Notes under the pieces: generated by a model
Seen by the model: the letters and a program-made list of their open reading frames with translations, nothing else
Database searches by the model: none
Told to the model about the DNA's origin: nothing
Origin: Paralithodes platypus
Lineage: Eukaryota; Arthropoda; Malacostraca; Decapoda; Lithodidae
Direction: 5' to 3'
NCBI GenBank assembly: GCA_032716605.1
Contig: CM064569.1
Coordinates: forward strand, 13,012,079-13,076,078
Length of the DNA stretch: 64,000 nt
Shown here: positions 14,181-25,607 of the stretch, piece by piece
Position numbering within the stretch: the first letter of the stretch is position 1
Layout: the number at the start of each line of letters is the position of its first letter
Position numbers and translations under genes: made by a program

Positions 14181-15209
14181 ATGCCTCGCACTTGTACGAA
14201 CTGCGCCGGTAGGTTTGGTGAGTCCATGTTTGCTACTGTCAATCTTCAAGTCTGCCGTCTCTGCCAGCAACGAGAGAATTTGACAATGAAATTAGATGAA
14301 GCCTACAACAAGATAAACGTCCTCACCATGAAGCTGGAATCACTCCAAGAGTTTGTAACACTCAACGTTGGAGTACCACAAACTTCAATTGTCACCCCAA
14401 CTCCAGCAGCCACCAACGCCCCAACGTCAACTGCCAACAATTCAACGCCTGCAGTAGCCATTTCAGCTGATGTTTCCGATACTCAAGAAACAAATAGTGA
14501 CTCTCTTCCCCCTCAAGACAACTTCCGTGGCGTGAGGAACAACGTTTGCCCCAAGACCAGGAAACCCATACCGATTACCGAGTGTCAAAACCGCTTCCGG
14601 ATACTCACAGACTCAGATGACGAAGCGGAAATAGAAGACGTCCGGCTCGTGGGAGACTCGATGATACGTGGTCAGCTCACTGAGTTTTGCGCCAGAGCAC
14701 CTAAGACCAGGAAGCGTTTTTGTATCCCTGGTGGTGGTGTGGACGACGTAGTTGCTGCAGTTGACGAAGTATCTAAGCTGGCCCCTGGTAATACAATGTA
14801 CGTCATCCACGTTGGATCCAACGATGTACAGCGAACCCGGTCGGAAGATTTGCTTTTAAAGTACCAGCAGCTGATCAAGTCGTTTAAGGAGAAGTCATCA
14901 AGGTTCATCATCTCAGGAATCATCCCCCGGCTTGGTGTAGAGAGCCGATTTTACAACATAGCCACCAGCACAAATCGTTGTCTAGCAAACCTCTGCAGGA
15001 AGGAAAACGTGGGATTCGTCGACACCTGGGACAATTTCTACTACGATGACTATTTGTTTTCGGACGATGGAGTTCATCTGAACCAGGTGGGAGCAGCACG
15101 TTTTGGGCGTCTTCTCAACGGTGCGGTGAAGGATTTTCGGAGAAGAAATCGACTCAGCACAGGACAGCCAGGAAGGAGGACCGAAGACAGCGAGGGCGGC
15201 AACCTGTGA
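14181..15209 (+). CDS. CR1-like ORF1 protein with SGNH esterase domain
   Basis: Intact 342-residue ORF. N terminus: paired cysteines C5/C8 and C25/C28 (CTNC and CRLC) form a likely zinc-binding finger, followed by a heptad-rich helix at about 33-60 and a Thr/Ser/Ala-rich linker at 67-120. C terminus: an SGNH/GDSL hydrolase domain with GDS at 158-160 (nucleophile Ser160), GSND at 212-215 (Asn214), and DDGVH (Asp296, His299), so all catalytic blocks are present. Esterase-bearing ORF1 proteins are known from CR1-type retrotransposons, where they are thought to bind RNA or membranes and assist RNP formation. The stop TGA overlaps the beginning of the ORF2 frame, which suggests coupled translation. 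Similar folds in host esterases lack the N-terminal finger, so the retroelement reading is favoured. Confidence 0.88.
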   Translation: MPRTCTNCAGRFGESMFATVNLQVCRLCQQRENLTMKLDEAYNKINVLTMKLESLQEFVTLNVGVPQTSIVTPTPAATNAPTSTANNSTPAVAISADVSDTQETNSDSLPPQDNFRGVRNNVCPKTRKPIPITECQNRFRILTDSDDEAEIEDVRLVGDSMIRGQLTEFCARAPKTRKRFCIPGGGVDDVVAAVDEVSKLAPGNTMYVIHVGSNDVQRTRSEDLLLKYQQLIKSFKEKSSRFIISGIIPRLGVESRFYNIATSTNRCLANLCRKENVGFVDTWDNFYYDDYLFSDDGVHLNQVGAARFGRLLNGAVKDFRRRNRLSTGQPGRRTEDSEGGNL

Positions 15210-18189
15210 AGGAATTAAATGCTAATTTTTCAAGAACCGCGAATTTGGATAAAGCTCCACCAACACGACCCAAATTCAAAACCGCCAGGGATAACGAACA
15301 AGGACCGATGACAGCCATGAATGTAAATGTAGATCCGACCAGAACCAAAATTTTTATTAAAGAACGTTCTGTGAGTTCTAAAACCGCAACTTTAAAGGTT
15401 TTCTATGCAAACGCTCGTAGCATACGCAATAAATTTTCAGATTTAGAGGAACTAGTGTTTACTGAAAATTATGATGTGATTGGTATAACAGAATCTTGGC
15501 TCAATACAGAAGATAGAGACTTTTTAGCAGAGTATTCACTTCCCGGTTATGTAATGTTTGAGAAAAGCCGAATAAATAAAAATGGAGGTGGCGTTTTATT
15601 TTATATCAAAGAAAGTATTAACCTGACCCTCATGTCAAAACCTCAAATTGTGAACGTCGACACACCTTTTGTGCTAATAAAGAATAATGAAGGTACAAAA
15701 ATAATACTTGCATTAATATACAGACCTCCAGCTCAATCAGTGCAAACTGACCGAGAGATTTATGAACAAATTGCAGATGTAAGTAACTCACAAGATACCG
15801 TATTTTTTGGCGACTTTAATTTACCTTTGACCAAGTGGGGCGATACTCTTACTTCACACTCCGGACATGACTTGTATACGAACTTGCAAGAGAGTTCGCT
15901 TTATCAATTTGTTCGAACACCGACCCGTGGAAATAACGTTCTTGAAATTGTACTTGCAACAAAAGAAGAATTAATAGAGAATTTGAATGTTGGTGATAAA
16001 TTCAGTAACAGCGACCATCGTACGATAACTTTCGCTTTAAACTTTACTAGTAACGAACCAAATAGTAGCATCGAAAAAGTCCCTAATTTCAAGAAAGCAA
16101 ACTTTCACAAACTTAGAGCTATGTTTAAAGAAACTGACTGGAGCTTTTTAATTAACAATAACGACATCAATACATATCGGAAGTTATTCGAAACCACTTA
16201 CCTAAAAGCAGTGCAAGACTGCATACCATCGAAAATACGGCGTCCAGGCCTTAATAATAAGCCCAAATGGTGGAATAAAGATATTTCAAACTGCCTGCTT
16301 GCTAAAAAATTTGCTAATTAAAATCCTCACAAAATGACGAAGAACGGGTGAAATTTGTAGAGCTACGACGCAAAGCCAAAAAGTTAATAAAGCAAAGTAA
16401 AAAGACCCTAGAGTTACATATTGCGAATCAAAGTAAAACAAACCCGAAAGAATTCTATAGTTATATCAGAAAGAAAAAAGTAGTTTCTTCAACTGTTGGA
16501 CCGTTAATCGATGAAAATGGAGAATACACCAAAGACGAAATACAAATGAGTAATGCCCTCAATACCTTCTTTGCATCAGTTTTTACAACAGAAGACCTCA
16601 GTGATATCCCTACACCATCGCCGATTCAGATTGATAATTCAGATGTTCTAAGCAATATCACCATTACAGAGAGAGAAGTATTGAATTGTTTAGATAAACT
16701 CAAGGTAAATAAAACGCCTGGACCTGATACAATCTCGCCTAGAGTTCTAAAGGAAGCTAAGGATGAGCTCTCCAAACCACTGACATTACTATTCAATAAA
16801 TCCTTGCAGTCTGGAAATATGCCTGATCAGTGGAAGATAGCCAACGTAACACCGATATTCAAAAAAGACAACAAATCCCTACCCAGTAACTATCGTCCAA
16901 TTAGCTTAACCTCAGTTGTATGTAAAATGCTAGAAACGGTCATAAGAGACAGACTCGTAAATCACTTAGAGGAAAATAACTTACTTAAAGATACTCAACA
17001 CGGCTTTCGTAAAAAACGTTCCTGTTTAACAAACCTCTTAGACTTCTTCCACGATATCCTCAACCTCTACGATGAGAGTAAAGCTGTAGATATTATATAC
17101 CTTGATTTTCAAAAGGCCTTTGACAAAGTTCCCCACAAAAGTTTACTGCTAAAACTAAAAGTGCATGGAATACAAGATTGTGTGTTGAAATGGATAGCAA
17201 ATTGGCTCAGCGACAGAAAGCAAAGAGTAGTCATAAACGGTAAGGCATCTAAATGGACCAATGTAAGTAGCAGGGTACCCCAGGGATCGGTACTAGGACC
17301 AATTATCTTTCTAATTTACATCAACGACATAGATGAGGGTCTCACCTGTACAATCTCAAAATTTGCTGACGATACAAAAATTGCAAATAGCGTACTCTCA
17401 AAAGAACAAGTTGACGATATGCAACACAATCTAGATAAATTGTCACATTTGGCCCAAATTTGGCAAATGAGTTTCAATGCGGATAAATGTAAAGTACTAC
17501 ATATTGGATACCTAAATGAGAAAGCAAACTATTCGATGAATGGCACTCAGCTTAAGAATGTAAACAGAGAAACCGATCTGGGAGTAACAATATCGAGTAA
17601 CCTAAAACCGAGTCAACAATGTTCAGAAGTTGTTAAGAAGGCAAACAAAATAATTGACTTTATAGGCAGGTCATTTGAGCATAAATCCAAAGACGTTATC
17701 CTAACCCTTTACAATTCCTTAGTCCGCCCTCTTCTGGAATACTGCGTTCAATCCTGGTGCCCTTATTACCAAAAAGACATAAACAAGCTAGAACGAGTTC
17801 AACGTAGAGTTACCAAAATGATACCTAGCCTAAAGAACAAACCATACGAAGAGCGTCCTAGATAATTAAATCTATTTCCTTTAATCCAGCGCAGATTAAG
17901 AGGTGACTTAATTCAAGTGTTCAAAATCATTAAAGGCATCGACAATATGAACTGTAGTAAGTACTTCACTATCGACCAATCTAATTACATGCAGGGAAAC
18001 GGTTGCAAAATAATTGGTAAATCTTTTAACTCACACGAAGCTAAGAATTTCTTCTTCAATCGAGTTGTCAACTTATGGAATGGGCTTCCCCGAGATGTCA
18101 TAGACTGCAGCACCGTTGATTCATTTAAACTCCGCCTAGACAAATATCTCGCATCAAACCCGCGACTGACTGCGTTTGTAAATGAATAA
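15206..18189 (+). pseudogene. CR1-like ORF2: endonuclease-reverse transcriptase, one frameshift and one stop
   Basis: The frame opens at a GTG overlapping the ORF1 stop; the first in-frame ATG is at 15308. Endonuclease region (to ~16090): YANARSIRNK, ITESWL, GDFNLP and SDHRTI, the APE-type blocks. A frameshift occurs in an A-rich stretch near 16305-16320. The reading then continues in another frame at 16318-17865 with RT blocks YRPISLTSVVCK, QHGFRKKRS, DFQKAFDKVPH, PQGSVLGPI and FADDTK (catalytic DD intact, ~17365). A TAA at 17863-17865 is in frame; the same frame resumes and runs to 18189 with the C-terminal FFFNRVVNLWNGLP block. The protein nicks target DNA and copies the element RNA. Apart from these two lesions the ORF is complete, so it is a recently inactivated copy. 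Confidence 0.9.
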
Positions 18190-18421
18190 CTTTATTTTAT
18201 CCTCCCCTCAGTTACTAACCCATATGTCCCCTACTAACTTCCTAGTCCTGCCACGGACATTAGTTCCAGGGCAGTAGTTCCCTTTCCAATGTTCCCTTAC
18301 CCTCTCTAAACCACTGTTTGGACACTTGATCCTCAGTGTTTTGGAGGACAAGCAGCCTAGAAGGGTCACTAGACCTGTTGTTGCTTGATTTCCTTTGTAC
18401 TCCTGTGTACTCCTTTGTACT
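18190..18421 (+). other. CR1-like 3' UTR and short-repeat tail
   Basis: About 200 bp of non-coding sequence ends in a tail of three ~10-bp units with the core TTGTACTCC (18394-18421), as CR1-type elements end in short tandem repeats rather than poly(A). Jockey-like sequence resumes at about 18419. The last ~130 bp reappear, split, at 21141-21206 and 21914-21974. Confidence 0.75.
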
Positions 18422-19085
18422 CTCCGCCTTCCTCTCTCTTACTTATGCCTAATATCCTAATCTCTTCTAAAGATGTACTTTCTACCCTCTCTGGGCTTAA
18501 CACTAATAAGGCGTACGGTCCGGACGGTCCGGACGGTGTTCCTCCTGTTGTTCTCAAAAACGTTGCTTCCGTGCTGACTCCCTGCCTAGGCAAACTCTTT
18601 CAAAACAAAGTTGAAAGGAAGGCCTTTCGTATCATTAACTCCCGTCCACTTACCAACTCTCTGCAATCTCTCTCTCTCCGCCGCAATGTTGCATCTCTCT
18701 CGCTATTCTATCGCTACTATAATAATCAGTGTTCCTCAGACTATCCCAGTGCAGACCACCTCAATTACGTAGGGCACGTGGTACCCGTCTTGCAACTCAA
18801 TCCCACCCCTACTCTGTGCAACTCTCCAACCCAAGAGTGAAATGTTACTCTCAAACTTTCTTCTACTCAACAGCTGAGCTCTGGAACTCTCTCCCAGAAT
18901 CAGTCTTTCCCTCTTCCTATGAATTAAATTGCTTCAAACTCTGTGTGTCCAGGCATTTTGGCTCGAATGTCCCTTGATTTTGTCCCTGTCACTCTTTCAA
19001 CTATGGAGGAGGCACTCGCTATAGGCAGTTATGCCTTTTGCCTCCCTCAATCACATAGAAAAAAAAAAAAAAAAAAAAAAAAAAA
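18419..19085 (+). pseudogene. Jockey-like RT remnant, downstream half with internal deletion and poly(A)
   Basis: Continuation of the copy beginning at 12656. The reading starts SPPSSLLLMPNILISSKDV, then AYGPDG (RT finger block; a GGTCCGGAC repeat has duplicated PDG), then LTPCLGKLF. It jumps directly to NKVERKAFRIINSRPLTNS near the ORF C terminus, so the RT core including the YADD block is deleted. A frameshift near 18740-18770 moves the C-terminal part (LWNSLPESVFPSS) to another frame ending at 18977. The 3' UTR ends in poly(A) at 19058-19085, after which satellite resumes. The same 3' end occurs at 38424-38724, 51074-51606 and 56467-57495. Confidence 0.82.
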
Positions 19086-21140
19086 CAGGGTTAAGGCCAT
19101 AACCACTTAGGGTTTAGGTCAGAGACACTAGGGAGGCCATAACAACTCAGGGTTGAGGCCATAACCACTCACAGTTTAGGTCAGAGACACTAGGGAGGCC
19201 ATAGCCACTCAGGGTTGAGGTTATCACCACTCAGGGCTTAGGTCATAGACACTAGGGAGGCCATTACCACTCAAGGTTGAGGCCATAACCACTCAGGGTG
19301 TAGGTCAGAGACACTAGGGATACCATAACCACCCAGGGTTGAGGCCATAAGCATTCAGGATTTAGTTCAAAGGCACTAGGGAGGCCATAACCAGTCAGGG
19401 TTGAGGCCATAGCCACTCAGGGTTAAGGCCATAATCAAAGAGGGTTTAGGTTAGAGACACTGGTGGAGGCCAAAACCACTCAGTTTTGAGGCCATAACCC
19501 TAAGGCTTTAGGTCAGAGACATTAATGATGCCATTACCACTCAGGGTTGAGGCCATAACCACTCAGGGTTTAGGTCAGAGACACTAGGGAGGCCATACAC
19601 ACTCAGGGTTGAGGCCATAACCACTCAGATTTTAGGTCAGAAACACTAGGAAAGCCATAACCACTCAGGGTTGAGGCCATCACCACTCAGGGTTTTGGTC
19701 AGAGACACTAGTGAGACCATAACCATTCAGGTTTGAGGCCATAACCACTCAGGGTTTAGGTCAGAGACACTAGGAACGACATAACCACTCAGGGATTAGG
19801 TCAGAGACACTAGGGAGGTCAAACCCACTCAGGGTCAAAGCCATAACCACTCATGGTTTAGGCCAGAGACACTAGGGAGGCCACAACCACTCGGGGTTTA
19901 GCTCAGAGACACAAGGGATGCCATAACCACTCTGGGTTGAGGCCATAACCACTCAGGGTTAGGTCCGAAATACTAGGGTGGCTATAACCACTCCCGGATG
20001 AGGCCATAACCACTCAGCTTTTAGGTCAGAGAAACTACAGAGGCCATAACCACTCAGGGTTTAGGTCAGAAACACTAGGGTGGCTATAACCATTCACGGA
20101 TGAGGCCATAACCACTCAGCTTTTAGGTCAGAGACACTACAGAGGCCATAACCACCCAGGGTTGATGCCATAACCACTCAGTGTTTAGGTCAGACACACT
20201 AGGGAGGCCATAACCACTCAGGGTTAAGGCTATCACCACTCAGGGCTTAGGTCAGAGACACTAGGGAGGCCAAAACCACTCGGGGTTGAGGCCATAACCA
20301 CTCAGGGTCTAGATCAAAGACACTAGGGAGGCCATAACCACTCAGGGTTGGGGCCATAACAACTCAGGGTTTAGTTAAAAGGCACTAGGGAGGCCATAAC
20401 ACCTCAGTGTTGAGGCCAAAGTCACTCAGGGTTAAGGCCATCACTAATAAGGGTTTAGGTCAGAGACACTAGGGAGGCCATAACCACTAAGGGTTGAGGC
20501 CATAACCACTCAGGGTTTAGGTCAGAGACACTAGGTAGGCCAAACTTAGGGTTTAGGCCAGAGACACTAGGGAGGCCACAACCAATCGGGGTTTAGGTCA
20601 GAGACACAAGGGAGGCCATAACCACTCAGCTTTTAGGTCAGACAAACTACAGAGGCCATAACCACTCAGGGGTTAGGTCAGAAACACTAGGGAGGCTATA
20701 CCCACTCACGGATGTGGCCATAACCACTCAGGTTTTAGGTCAGAGACACTAGGGAGGCCATAACCACTCAGGGTTTAGGTCAGAGACACTAGGGAGGCCA
20801 TAACCACTCAGGGTTGATCCTATAACCATCAGGATTTAGATCAGAGACACTAGGGAGGCCATAACCACTCAAGGTTGAGGCCATAATCACTCAGGATTTA
20901 GGTCAGAGTCACTAGGGAGGCCATAACTACTCAAGGTTGAGGCCATAACCACTCAGGGTTTAGGTCAGAGACACTACAGAGGCCATAACCACCCAGGGTT
21001 TAGGTCAGAGACACTAGGGAGGCTATAACCACTCAGGGTTGAGGCCATAACCACTCAGGGTTTAGATAAGAGACACTAGGGAAGCCAAAACCACTCAGGG
21101 TTGAGGCCATTCCCACTCAGGGGTGAGATCATAACCACTC
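19086..21140. repeat. Modular satellite array, block 2
   Basis: Same 22- and 18-bp modules as the left block, directly after the Jockey-like poly(A) and running to the 5' truncation point of a CR1-like 3' fragment at 21141. Monomers with CTTTTAGGTCAGAGAAACTACAGAGG recur in a short local pattern near 20010-20160 and 20620-20720. No ORF is present. Confidence 0.95.
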
Positions 21141-21974
21141 TTTCCAATGTTCCCTTACCCACTCTAAACCACTGTTTGGACACTTGATCCTCAGTGTTTT
21201 GGAGGACAATGATGTAAATATTCCCACTTCCCCTAGTATTGACATTCTCGGTGTAACATTAACTACTAACTTGAGCTGGACACATTATGTTAGAAGCATT
21301 GCTAAGAATGCCTCTAAAAAACTGGGACTCCTGTACAGAGTTCGAGAATTCTTCACTGACGAGCAGTTGGCCGTGATATATAAAAGTCATGTGCGTTCTC
21401 AGATGGATTACTGTTCACCTCTGTGGGGTGGAAGTGGAGTGGTTGCATTGAGGCAGTTGGACAAAATTCAAAATAAAGCTATTAGATTAATCAATAACCC
21501 TGCAATCACACAGGACCTTCCTACATTATCCATACGAAGAAACGTTGCATCCCTTGCATTATTCTACAGATATTTTCACAGCAATTGTTCCGAGGAACTT
21601 GCTTCAATTGTGCCGCCTCTCCACATCTTTCCCCGTAGAACTAGGGCAGCTGAGAGCGCCCATGAATTTACACTTTCTCCTCCACAATGCAGAACTTCTG
21701 CTTATCAGAATTCATTTATCCCCAGAGCTACTACTCTTTGGAATTCACTTCCCTCGAATTGCTTTCCACAAACTTACAATCTACAAATGTTTAAATCCAG
21801 TTGTTACAAACATTTTATGAATGGAGGATGCCTTTAGGCACATGGACCTTTTTGTTTTATCTGTGTTTTTCCTTCCTCCGTTCATTGTCTCCTTAAAAAA
21901 AAAAAAAAAAAATGCAGCCTAGAAAGGTCACTAGATCTGTTGTTTCTTGATTTACTTTGTACTTTTTTGTACTC
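21141..21974 (+). mobile_element. CR1-like 3' UTR fragment split by a Jockey-like insertion
   Basis: 21141-21207 (TTTCCAATGTTCCCTTACCC onward) and 21915-21974 (GCAGCCTAGAAAGGTCACTAG to the TTGTACTC tail) together match the contiguous 3' end of the CR1-like element at about 18283-18418. This is a 5'-truncated insertion of only ~130 bp in the satellite, later opened by the Jockey-like fragment between them. The tail here has drifted (TTTGTACTTTTTTGTACTC). Confidence 0.85.
21212..21910 (+). pseudogene. 5'-truncated Jockey-like RT C terminus (second subfamily)
   Basis: The reading frame, open to 21837, encodes the part of a Jockey-like ORF2 after the catalytic site: ILGVTLTTNLSWTHYVRSIA, then LYRVREFFTDEQLAVIYKSH, MDYCSPLWGG, IRRNVASLALFYRYF and ATTLWNSLP. 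It has ~25% of the normal length and lacks EN and the RT core. The apparent start methionine at 21184 and the first ~9 residues are translated CR1-like 3' UTR, so the ORF start is an insertion artefact. The copy ends in an A-run (to ~21910) and appears flanked by AATG on both sides (21208-21211 and 21911-21914), a probable short target duplication. Sequence differs clearly from the Jockey-like copies at 18419 and 51074. Confidence 0.82.
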
Positions 21975-22747
21975 AAGGTTTAGGTCAGAGTCACTAGGGA
22001 GACCATAACAACTCAGGGTTGAGGCCATAATCACTCAAGGTTTAGGTCAGAGACACTAGGGAGGCCATAACCACTCAGGGTTTAGGTCAGAGATACTAAG
22101 GAGGCTATAACCACTCAGGGTTAAGGCCATAACCATGCAGGGTTTAGGTCAGAGTCACTAGGGAGACCATAACAACTCAGGGTTGAGGCCATAACCACTC
22201 AAGGTTTAGGTCAGAGACACTAGGGAGGCCATAACCACTCAGGGTTGAAGCCATAACAACTCAGGGTTTAGTTCAGAGGCAGTAGGGAGGCCATAACCAC
22301 TCAGGGTTGAGGCCATAACCACTCAGGGTTTATGTCAGAGACACTAGGGAAGCCATAGCCACTCAATGTTGAGGCCTTAACCACTCAGGGTTTAGGTCAG
22401 TGGCACTAGGGAGGCCATAACCACTTAGGGTTTAGGTCCGAGACATTAGGTAGGCTATAACTACTCAATGTTGAGGCCATATCCACTCAGGGTTTAGGTC
22501 AGAGACACTCGAGAGGCCATAACCACTCAGGGTTGAGGTCATAATCACTCAAAGCTTAGGTCAAAGACACTAGGGAGGCCATAACCACTCAGGGTTTAGG
22601 TCAGAGACACTAGGGAGGCCATAACATCTCAGGGTTGGGGCCCCAGTCACTAAGGGTTTAGTTCAGAGACATTAAGCAGGCCATAATAACACAGGGTTGA
22701 GGCCATTACCACTTAGGGTTTAGGTCAGAGACACTAAGGAGGCCATT
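21975..22747. repeat. Modular satellite array, block 3
   Basis: Satellite of the same family between the CR1-like tail and the left LTR of the BEL element. The last bases, GGCCATT, include the CCATT duplicated at the far end of the BEL element (44999-45003). Rejoining the flanks gives an ordinary satellite monomer. Confidence 0.95.
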
Positions 22748-23552
22748 TGTGGTATACTATCAATGGAAGTTAAATATTTCTAAGCTATAACTATTCAAAC
22801 AAAATCAATCTAAATTAAATTACTCCATATCTAAATTGAATTCAATCTGAAACAAGCTAATTTATATCCAAAGGTCTCACATAAATTATATATAAAGTAA
22901 GGTTATAAGGGTTCATATTATCCAGGAATTAACTCGCCAATAGTTCCACATGGCAACGAGACAAAGGAGAACTTTTACCCAATATGGCGGACAATGGGGA
23001 AACGAGACTTCGGCCCTGAGGCTCAAGTCAAGTGAAAGAAAGAATCAAACGATTATATGGGAATGTACATGGATACTATGCTTATCTGTCAGTCAGTCAT
23101 GGCGTCGATGAGAGCGTTGTGAGGATGTAGATGTATGTATTGCTGTCAGTGTATTGTGATTAGAGGCACAAAAGCTCGATCAACTGAAGGCAGAAATTAG
23201 ATGTTAACTGGTCGGTGTTCGTGGAGGCTCTGAGCTCTCTTCCTCAGAGTCACACCTTGCTGCCTTGGCAAACGCCAGGGCCCAAATTATCGTACCGTAT
23301 CTATGTTGCTCAGTACGATAAATTAAATCAATATAAACGATAAATTCATATATACTACATAAGACCATGTCAATATTACTTAATAGCATATTAGGCCTTT
23401 TATAATCTTAACTTACTTACAATCTTATAATATACGATCTACTCGTCCTACGCCCTACCGTAGGAACGAACGTTAGACTGTCGTATACCTAGTGATGTCA
23501 CAGAGACGTACATAAGCACATAAATTATCTTACACTATCGTATTACACGATA
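22748..23552 (-). repeat. BEL/Pao 3' LTR
   Basis: 805 bp, collinear with 44203-44998. On the plus strand it starts TGTGGTATACTATCAATGG; in element orientation it therefore ends in ...CCACA. In element orientation it begins TATCGTGTAATACG, or TGTATCG if the two adjoining bases are included; the CCATT duplication favours the shorter limit. The 61-codon ORF inside, present in both LTRs, is not a gene. Confidence 0.9.
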
Positions 23553-23580
23553 CACTCCCCCCACAAAAAAATACCTGAAC
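23553..23580 (-). promoter_or_regulatory. BEL/Pao polypurine tract
   Basis: In element orientation the bases before the 3' LTR read TTTTTTTGTGGGGGGAGTG, a G-rich tract in the position where plus-strand DNA synthesis is primed. Confidence 0.65.
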
Positions 23581-23592
23581 CCCACCTTAAAC

Positions 23593-25009
23593 TTAAAGTT
23601 GCCCAGAGGCTATCTTCTGACGCCACATGTCGACGGTGCCAGCAGCAACGCATCTGGGACGTGTCCCGGTCCGAGATTGATCACCATCAGTAAGAGGTGT
23701 GTCGTTACTTTGAGAATCCTCGGACCCAGCAATAACAGGTGGAGAGTCCGATTGTAAAGTGGAATCGAGCTCCAAAGCGTACAAACGTGCGATAGGACGA
23801 ACAGTAGTACCACTGGCTGTCTTCAATAGCTCCACCCGCTCTACAGAGTCTTCCCCCTTGTATACCTCTAACACGCGGCCCAATTTCCAGTACAAATGAG
23901 GACTATCTTCTTTAATTAAAATTACATCACCAATAGTGGGTGCCGTCGGTCTACCTGAGGGTGTAACACTCCTTTCCCTCAATGCTAGCAGATATTCATT
24001 AATCCACGTCTTTCTAAAATCTTCGATTACCATCGATATATAGTGGTATCGCTTAGACACCGCTGCTTCAGAGTACAACGATGGATCCTCTAACTCTACA
24101 ATGGATTGGAAATCAGATGGAAATGCAGTCAATGGTTTACCGTATAGCAAGTGAGCTGGCATTAATGTTAGTGGCTCTTGCAGGTCGGTGTACACATATG
24201 TGAGCAGACGATCATTCACAACTGCCTCTATCTCTGTGAGGACTGTCTTCAACTCACTCTTCTTTAATAGAGCACGTCCTACTACCGCTCTGAGTCCTGA
24301 CTTTACTATGCCGACACACCGTTCCCACATCCCACCAAACCAAGGTGCGTTAACTGGGATGAACCTCCATTCGCACTTTCTCTCTCCCATAAAAGTGATG
24401 ATTGTAGGATCACTGCTCATATCCTTTAGATATTTTGATGCCTGGACATAAGTAGGAGTATTGTCGCTAAGAATGAGTTGAGGGAATGAACGACGGGCAA
24501 AAAACCGCCTAAACGCCAGCATAAATTCTTCGCTAGACATATTATCACATAGTTTTAGGTGTACCGCTCGAGACGTTGCACAGGTAAACAATAATATATA
24601 AACCTTATCATGCTCTCTCGTCTTCAATGCACCTGTGTAATCTAACCCTACAGCTTGGAAAGGCTCTATCTGCTTTACATGGCATTCAGGCAGAGGTGGA
24701 GCTGGTCCAGTTGCATATGGTTTACCCTTTAGTCTCTGGCATATTACACACTTTCTTACTACGCGTTGAGCTACTTGTCGAACTCTGGGTATCCACCATG
24801 TGAGAGGCAAATTTGATATAATATGACGTACCCCGTAGTGTTACTTCCCTATGTGCACGTATAATCAATAGGTCAGTAACGTGATATCTTGTTGGCATAA
24901 GTATAGGACGGTTTGTGCCGTCCGTTACACCCGACCACTTCAGGCGACCCTCACACCTGATGAGGTCATTATCTAAGTGCAACCTCAATTGATGTACTAA
25001 ATTAGGCAT
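23593..25009 (-). pseudogene. BEL/Pao integrase
   Basis: Two overlapping minus-strand frames. 25009-24722 carries the upstream part (RCEGRLKWSG, a histidine-bearing IIRAHRE segment); a frameshift near 24800-24830 leads to a 405-residue frame ending at 23593. That frame has the zinc-binding CVICQ pair and the catalytic triad in blocks GLDYTG, ILSDNTP and WERCVG (D, D, E). A C-terminal domain follows (SVTPSGRPTAPTIGDVILIK, LYWKLGRVLEV), typical of Pao-type integrases. The enzyme would insert the element cDNA. Catalytic residues are intact but the frameshift separates the zinc-binding histidines. It ends 40 bp before the LTR, so there is no room for an env-like gene. Confidence 0.88.
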
Positions 25010-25228
25010 TAATGTCTTATTCGAGCTTTACAAAGATTCTAATTCATTGGAAAAGGTTTCTGCTTGAACCCACTTGATCAAAGTTACTTCAGCTGCTTTA
25101 TATTCACGAGCATCAATGTTGTGACCCCTGTTGCAGAGCTGGCCCGTTACTTAAACTTGATTTTGGATATATATCTCAAAACCCAAGCGACAACTCTGAC
25201 TAGTTTATTATAGTCACCGAATCTTGCC
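25010..25228 (-). pseudogene. BEL/Pao RNase H to integrase linker, downstream piece
   Basis: Minus-strand reading ARFGDYNKLVRVVAWVLRYI is the conserved block that follows RNase H in BEL/Pao polyproteins. Stop codons and frame changes follow before the integrase. It joins sequence at 38725 across the Jockey-like plus gypsy insertion. Confidence 0.75.
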
Positions 25229-25607
25229 AATGTTGCATCTCTCTCGCTACTATAATACTCAGTGTTCCTCAGAGCTTTCCCAGTGTATACCACCTCCTTT
25301 ACGTAGGGTACGTGTGTGACGTTAACCACTCCGTTAGAACCGCATGGCTTGTCCTACAGTGACTCGCTAGGATCGCCAGGGCAGTGGATGGGGCTACAGT
25401 TTATGTATTAGAGTGTGCTTTATTTCATATGAAAGCTCGTGTCATGGGCAGTCCCGAAAGGCTCTTTGTTTTCACCCATGTCAAGGCTTTATATATTTAA
25501 TTGTAAAGTATATGTTTTATCATTAACTAGTAATGATGGGATCTGGGAGAGAGAGAGAGAGTAGAACAGAGTGAGAGGGGGGCGCGCAGTGTTTTTGCCC
25601 CGCTCGA

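Larger units (their letters stand above)
12886..18417 (+). mobile_element. CR1-like non-LTR retrotransposon, nearly full length
   Basis: A 5.5-kb element with a long 5' leader, ORF1 (14181-15209), ORF2 (15206-18189, damaged), a ~200-bp 3' UTR and a short tandem 3' tail instead of poly(A). ORF1 with an esterase domain, an APE-type endonuclease plus RT in ORF2, and a microsatellite tail are established features of the CR1/L2 group. It interrupts a Jockey-like copy whose halves lie at 12656-12885 and 18419-19085. The 5' boundary is inferred from loss of Jockey similarity and is good to about 20 bp. With only one frameshift and one stop in ORF2 it looks fairly young. A second copy of its 3' UTR lies at 21141-21974. 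Confidence 0.85.

Noticed and set aside
23204..23389. Minus-strand ORF repeated at 44644-44835
   Set aside because: It lies in both BEL LTRs and owes its conservation to LTR identity.
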